A DNA stretch of 42,777 nt, from contig NW_003155742.1 in the NCBI RefSeq assembly GCF_000003605.2, forward strand, positions 376,161 to 418,937. The letters are read 5' to 3'. Positions 36,201 through 42,777 of this stretch are shown here, in pieces. The stretch comes from Saccoglossus kowalevskii (taxonomy: Eukaryota; Hemichordata; Enteropneusta; Harrimaniidae). Both the position numbers and the translations under genes were made by a program. The notes beneath the pieces were generated by a model that saw only the letters and a list, made by a program, of their open reading frames with translations, had not been told where the DNA came from and made no database searches. How positions within the stretch are numbered: position 1 is the stretch's first letter; every line of letters begins with the position of its first letter.

Positions 36201-39200
36201 TAAACAATTATATTAAAATTTTAACTTAAATATTGTCTGAGTCGAGTGGACAATATGACAACATATAACTACGTGACTTTGCCCAATAAATGATAAATTC
36301 TTCTTATTTGGATCGCACAAAAAGAAAGTTTCGTTATACATTTCCGCCAAATTGGAGACCGACAAGCTCAGGGTCATGTCAAAACATAAATATTTCCGAT
36401 TTGATTTCCATCCATTATCTAAATACAGTGAGTGTGCTGGTCCATGATTCTGATTTCAGAAAAACGGTCGTTATTCCCGAATTATCGGGATTGTGCAAAA
36501 CGAATTTGAAGAAATTTAAAATTCATTAAGCGTTTACCCCCGCCTTGTTTGTTATTTTCTCTGAGTTTAAGAATCATCGTTGTCCATGGTCGCGGTGACA
36601 AGGTTTCGGTCCAAGCTCTTTTTTGTGTTAGATATTACCTATTTGCATATCTACTGGATTATCATCGTTTTGATGCGAAACGGATGCCTTGAGTTTACGG
36701 TAACCAAATGTATGAATTTTTAACATGGGACAGCCTGAGGGACCCAATTAAACAATCCCTGTTATCTATATTTCAACTGGAGGTAACTAATAGGACGTCA
36801 CAGGACTGAATGAAACAGCAACCGTGACGGAAACTTTAAATGAAATGTGGTTTATGGACATGTATTTTTTTGTAATCGATGCGCGCTGGCGTTTTTTTTA
36901 TTCTGTCTTTATCAGTGAATGTGTGCCGTTATTTTGATTTTTCATGAAAACTTTTTTTCATACTTTCTAAAATTCTCAGACAAAACTATTGAGGTACACA
37001 CATCATTTTAACTGATGCGTCTGATAACCATGAACACGAGGAATAACAAATACGTTAACTACTTAGTTACTTTACGACTAATATCATTTCGAAAGCCGCG
37101 TATAAAACCAACAATTAAAACGGGACGGTAATTGGACACAGTGTTTGAAAAAAAAAAAACATACCGTTCCACAGTTTAAATCACCCGACCCCAGGTACAT
37201 TATAAATTGAATCTGGCGTTTGACTTTTTACTAAGTTTATCTTTAAAAATACGTGATGTATACGTAAAAACGACCCATTCAACGCGATCGGATATTACAA
37301 TGATATCTCAAGAGAACTATGTGCCAAATCTCTAACCTAAACTTACACTGGTGATTTTTGTCAGGCCATTATCAAACGAACAATTCATTTTGGAGCTGAG
37401 AGTGCGATGAGGCGGACTGGATCACGGTTTACGGCAACGAACTACCCATGCTCCCACGGTCATCATTATCGATGGTTATTCACAGAGGAAAGCTAGCTCC
37501 GTCTTAATTCAAAAAAAAAAAAAAAAATAACGAGATCGTCATCACATTGGATTCGTAATTATCATGACGATATGACTACATTCACACCTCCTCGTGACAA
37601 TGACCAAACTCAAGTGCACTAGGGACATGTTTAACATATGTTATCGTTGAGAATTCATAAAATACTAGTACAAACCGATATAGACGACTGAAAAGAAAGG
37701 AGAAATCAGTAATAAAACATGAGTATTCTTTAAAAAAAATAGATTGGATCTTTTTCGCTTATTGAGAGCCTAGTACTTTTGTTATGATAAATACCGAAAG
37801 CCGCTAGGATAAGCACCGAAAGGGTGAACATGGCGGTGTTAAGTGCCGGAACCAAAACGAACTTCTTTGTAATATTCACAGTGCTTGTGTACGGTCCATA
37901 GAGCAACGTTTTCTGCTTGGCTTGCGCCTTTGTTAGATTATTTGTGTTTGTTTTCAGCTTTCCATTTCTGTACATATAAAGTTTAGCGGAGCGCTGTTCG
38001 GGTGCTGCTCTGTTCTGTCGTAATGTCCCCAGTATAGCTACACCATGACCAAGAACGTGAACTTTGGACGTCGTACTTATACGTAATTTCGGACAGTTAT
38101 AAGACATGTAGATGGTATTTTACGGAAACACGTTATTATTACTAAAAACAATCACACCCTGATTTGCAAATGCAAAATTTGATAAATCAAACCAAAATTG
38201 ACAAGGAAGTTCTAACTTTCCGCTAATAGCGGAGCTGTCGGGCACAGTATCTAAACCAGTTTATAAATAAATCATTAAACCAACTTATGTTTTTACTTTA
38301 TTTAAAAAATAAATATGGTTCGATTGTAAATGTGTGAATAATGTCCGGTAACAAAAACTAAAACTTGAATAAATCATGGGTGTAATTAAGGATGCTGGGT
38401 ATTCTGGTGTCTCTGTTTCTTTTATTTATTGAAAATCGGTATCAGAGGTGTCACGCGACGTCGGAAATACGCACACTCTGGGAGAAAAAAGAACGTTTCA
38501 GAATTTCAGAAAACGTCATAAAGGATTTTCAGAACTCGAAGAACAGATTTAAATTAATAAGTTTCTTTGCTGTTTTCGGTAACGTAATCAACGTTTTTTT
38601 TTTATGAATGAGAAATTCCGTGCGAAAATTCCCACAGTTTTTGCAGTTTTTGCTTGAGACAGATGGCGGGGTGTCCCGAAATGGCGTTCTGACGCACACG
38701 GAAAAAATATGTCCGACGCATTATTTGTGAATCACAGTTTGAAAAGTACAATGTGGACCCCCGCTGCGCGCGACACAGTGTCCCGCTGGTAGTTGGGTTA
38801 TCCGTAAACGTTTTGTTGCGTTGCCCCTTTCATTTTGAGGTGACGGGCTAGCGAGTGACACTCGACCGTTTTGTATTAGTTACCGTGCTGTTTGCCGCAA
38901 GGTTCAGCCCTGTTCATTTTAGAGCAGGTGTTGGGCGGTATTACACCGTTCAAGTCCATTCGTTTACATTCATTCTACCGTGCCTGGGATCTGGTACTAA
39001 TTTAAACTATACGGTAAATCCCAACTGGATCGGATTCACTCACTTGCGTTATTACCCGGCAATGAACCAAATCTCACAAATTTCGTGAGATGTTATTGAA
39101 TACTTCTGTAAGCTTATGTGTAATCTCTTCACAATGCACAGATTTATGCTTTCGATTCAATCGATAATATTTATCTGTACACATTATTTTTTTCATTATC

Positions 39201-42200
39201 TCACATTTTATCAATGCGCTTTAATATTCGATTTTTTTTAGAAAAAAATAAAAAGTCATTTGCTCTGAGTACAAATGTCACCATAATACTACACCTATAT
39301 CGAAACGATTCATTTTTAGAGTGAATAAAGCTTGAAAACCTGTTCTGGTAGTTAAGACTAGCGAAATATAGTTAGTTATAATATTATCCCCGGTTGCGCA
39401 ACAAGTGCGTGGCTACACATGAAAATAAACACGAAGATCACTCTGGATAATAATGTCACTGATATCGGCAGCAACTATCAGAGACAAGCATGATTGGAGA
39501 CCACGTCGCAGGTATCTATGAAAGCGCACGCGGTGGACAGACAATCCTCGGTACTGATATTGTTCGAATTATGGAGACTGTCTTTCGTTGCCCTGCATGT
39601 ACGACATGCTGGGGAGACGTACGCATGAACTTTGCGCTTATGAAAAAAGAAAATTGCACGCACGAGACTGCCATATCATCGGATGTGTTAGGCGCCGTCA
39701 ACGGGTAAACATGCCGTACGTGTCCCTGAATTAACATGCAACAAATCAAATACAAGTTCAATCCTACCTCGTGAATGAGAGAAATGTTAGTTGAGTCTTT
39801 AGTTGGCAAGATTATCAACGTATTTTAAAAAATAACATGTATTATAACCTAAAATGCAGGATGTTGTCAGACTCTTTTTATTCAAGACTCAAGACGCCTT
39901 GCCTAACAACGTCTTGAATGGGAGAGTTTCTCTCTTCTTACAAACCCATTGATAAAAATTCATTTAATTTACTTAAAAGGACCAGTTCTGTTTTCCGAAT
40001 TTGAGTCTTTCGAAAATTAATAGATTTTTAAGTTCAATAAGCAATAACGGTAGTTTAGCGCCTGTACATTCGGAATACACCGCACTCTTTCTTTTGTGGG
40101 GGACATTGAAAAGGTCTTCTCCATTACATTATTAAATCAGCGAGAGCTTCATTTTGCTTGAAAACCGTACCACGGAAGCCAGAAGTACATGTAATGCAAC
40201 CTGCAAATTAATCACATTTCAAGAGCTTGTTCGTTGTATTCAAAACGAAGTTTAGCATTCTTTCAGTGTTCAAATCCCAGGCAAGTCGCTTAGTGAAATG
40301 TAATTCCAATAGCATCTTTAATTAAATAATTCTAACCGGTATGTAACGTTGTCTGCATTAGTGTCACATTTACTTATATTAATTCAGTAATTGCGTCCCA
40401 GGAAAAGAGAAAAACGGAGTACTCTTGTCCGGTACATTAATTAAATGAATATTCCGTTTGAGATGACAGGTTGTTGGAAATAGATGAGTAATATGTACTG
40501 CATGAAACTAATTCAATAAACGTGTTTCTTATATAAACTATTTTGATGTCGATTTCGCGCTCCGGTATACATCATGTTCGGGGCTGATATAGCCTTGAAC
40601 GTCTTGGGGATTTAATCAATGGAATTAATTGCTACGCTGAGCAATTCGTCTCGCTAAACCCTGCAGAAAGTTCTAGACGATTGGACGAATTATATATATA
40701 GTTTGTTATTTTTTATATTAAATGACGAGTACATAGAATTGATGCTTGGGCTCGTTGTTCAGAGGCACTCGCTCTTTTCTCCATTTATGTTTAACTTAAT
40801 CTTCCCTTGCCTGTCCAAGTCGCTGTCGATCTCAGTAACATATACTAGTGCCCTGGACCTACGGTGTCAAGATCGCGGAAGGAAACTGCTTTGATTGGCC
40901 GCATTGAAATCGGCGCTTATCACACCTAAAGCAATTGTTGCAATCTTGGAATATGTTTTCTACTAACGATGTATATGTTCATATCACAATGACTACGCCG
41001 CAAGTTACACATATGATACTATGATATTTCGCTGACTATTCCTCATCGTTTTGTTGTTTGTTTGGATAGAATATGCCACGATACAGGGAAACAATTTACA
41101 GAATTGTATTCCATGGCGTCTCCACAACTCGTACAAACTTACCAACATTTTCTTTAAAAAAAGTACTTAGAAATATTACAAATTACAAACACGTTACAAA
41201 AGAACAGAATATTACGATATTTCCAGTCAACATAGTGCGTGTAGAATTCTATCAAACCATATTGGACATATATCGAACAATATAAAATATACATTCGGGC
41301 GTATAGTAAAATTACCTACTTTATATATGTAACCAATATACAATTTTTGGATGGAATAACAAAAGTACTAATAATGAGTGTATTCAGATAGAATTGTCGG
41401 TTTTGCTTACTTATTTCCGGTTTTGAATAAAACAGAAATATTAAAATGCTACTTTTTGAGTATTAGGTACGTTTATTAATGAAGTTGACTTCCGATTGCG
41501 ATTAACCGATGCAATACACTGACATGCCAAGTTTTGGCTCCGTGAATCCGTGATAACCCGAATGTGATACATCGTTACAATTAATTGGTTTGATTGTTTC
41601 GATTATTTATCACACGTCGATATTCCCACGTATTGTGAAGCACTAATTATACTACTATTGGAAAAAAAAAACAATTAACCGGTTAGGTAATAAGTTGATG
41701 ACGATATTCGATTTCTATAACTTTTTAACGAACAACGTACTGTGTATAAGAAACAAAAGCATTTTGCTTATTTGAAAATCGCGTAGAGCGCAGAGATACG
41801 TGTCACTTGTCTCACACCTTGGCGCGACATATCAACAAGTTTTACGATCGGCGTGAACGGATATAATTCTAAATAAAGGTATATTTGGATCGAATCTAAT
41901 TGAGTATAACCAGTAAACATGGATATAAACCATGATTAATAACATTGGCTTACTTGTTGCAGTAGTTGCAGTAGTAGACACAGACTGGGTAAACTCCACG
42001 TGCATTTCCTGTTTACCGGAGATATCTTCTTACGATTCTTGGTCAGTTGCACACAAAATCTCGCCGAGCTCTGATTAGCCTAGTATTTGTTTAAAGAGGT
42101 CTTTTATCGATGGTCGAGAACACATTCAGTCTCTCATTCAATAAGCAATGAAACAGGCCCTTTTATGAGGGATCGACTCGTCTCATCACCGCCGGGGCCA

Positions 42201-42777
42201 CGCCTACCTCGTTTATGTTCGATACGCTTCGGGTCAAATCTGAAGCGGTTTCTTATTGTTTGTTCCGTGTCGTGATTGGTCGACACCAGACAAACGAACA
42301 TACTAGTAATATCTTCCAGCAGATTGGTGGGCATTGTCACCTCCCCCTGACAGTGCTCTAACATCATGAATAGCCCCCAAAAGAAACTATTAAAAAAGTG
42401 GAATTAATCACGACTACGTCTCCTATTCTTCGCATAATTGCTGACTCAACATTTTTTAATTAACGAGATATTTTTTTTTTGACATTTCGGATGGAGAATA
42501 AATCTTGATTCAACAGTTAAAAGCAATAAATTGAAAGGATTTTTATCGCTTCTATTCTATTTGTAAATAAGAATGTGTTTCATCGCATCTCCTGCAATTT
42601 GCTCACGTGGACTGTACTCGAAGCGTACCCAGCAAGTACGCATTGTGTCCAGGCTTTGTAGAACGTCTAGTTAGTTTACTCTTTTTTTTTTATGAAATCG
42701 CGCTTTGTCGCTGTCGTTAAATTGTAGGTTTCTGATGACTGTAATATCGTGCTTGACAACGTCGGAAACTTTAGACT
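33253..42777. other. Non-coding stretch to the window end
   Basis: No recognisable gene in about 9.5 kb. ORFs up to 125 codons occur (37730-38107, minus) but show no family signature. Simple features include A-runs near 37149 and 37510, TGACGTCA near 33818 and 34394, and a hairpin with tRNA-like B box at 35980-36030. Confidence 0.5.

Overview
This is eukaryotic, metazoan genomic DNA. It is AT-rich, has spliced coding sequence with GT-AG introns, a degenerate LINE, satellite-like tandem repeats, microsatellites and one assembly gap of Ns (18190-18667). The L1/Tx1-type LINE remnant, the scattered repeats and the type of homeobox gene suggest a marine invertebrate, perhaps an invertebrate deuterostome or a lophotrochozoan. 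The species cannot be named from sequence alone.

One protein-coding gene can be supported. It is a PRD-class (Paired-like) homeobox gene on the minus strand, running from about 31233 down to 28474. Its four coding exons (31228-31118, 29754-29620, 29284-29037, 28909-28474) join in phase into 309 codons. The protein has a complete homeodomain (residues 37-96) with glutamine at position 50, a conspicuous REAWRAR extension directly after helix 3, alanine-rich linkers and a C-terminal OAR motif. The homeobox is interrupted between homeodomain residues 46 and 47, a known intron site in this class.

Layout on the + strand: 1-1141, remnant of an L1/Tx1-like LINE with its middle missing; 1142-3050, decayed repeat-like DNA with a possible tRNA-derived SINE head on the minus strand; 3051-17850, non-coding DNA with a 60-bp repeat pair (6345-6464) and a ~190-bp tandem duplication (8453-8849); 17852-19334, a probable composite repeat element made of a perfect 11-bp hairpin, the N gap, four and a bit copies of a 130-bp satellite unit and an inverted 14-mer; 19335-28473, non-coding DNA downstream of the gene with short arrays at 25028-25963; 28474-31233, the homeobox gene; 31234-42777, its upstream flank, with a CT microsatellite and no recognisable gene.

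The remaining open reading frames are short, have no family signature and are about as long as expected by chance in AT-rich DNA. The window is therefore best read as one developmental transcription factor gene in a gene-poor, repeat-studded neighbourhood. Any regulatory role for the flanks is inference.
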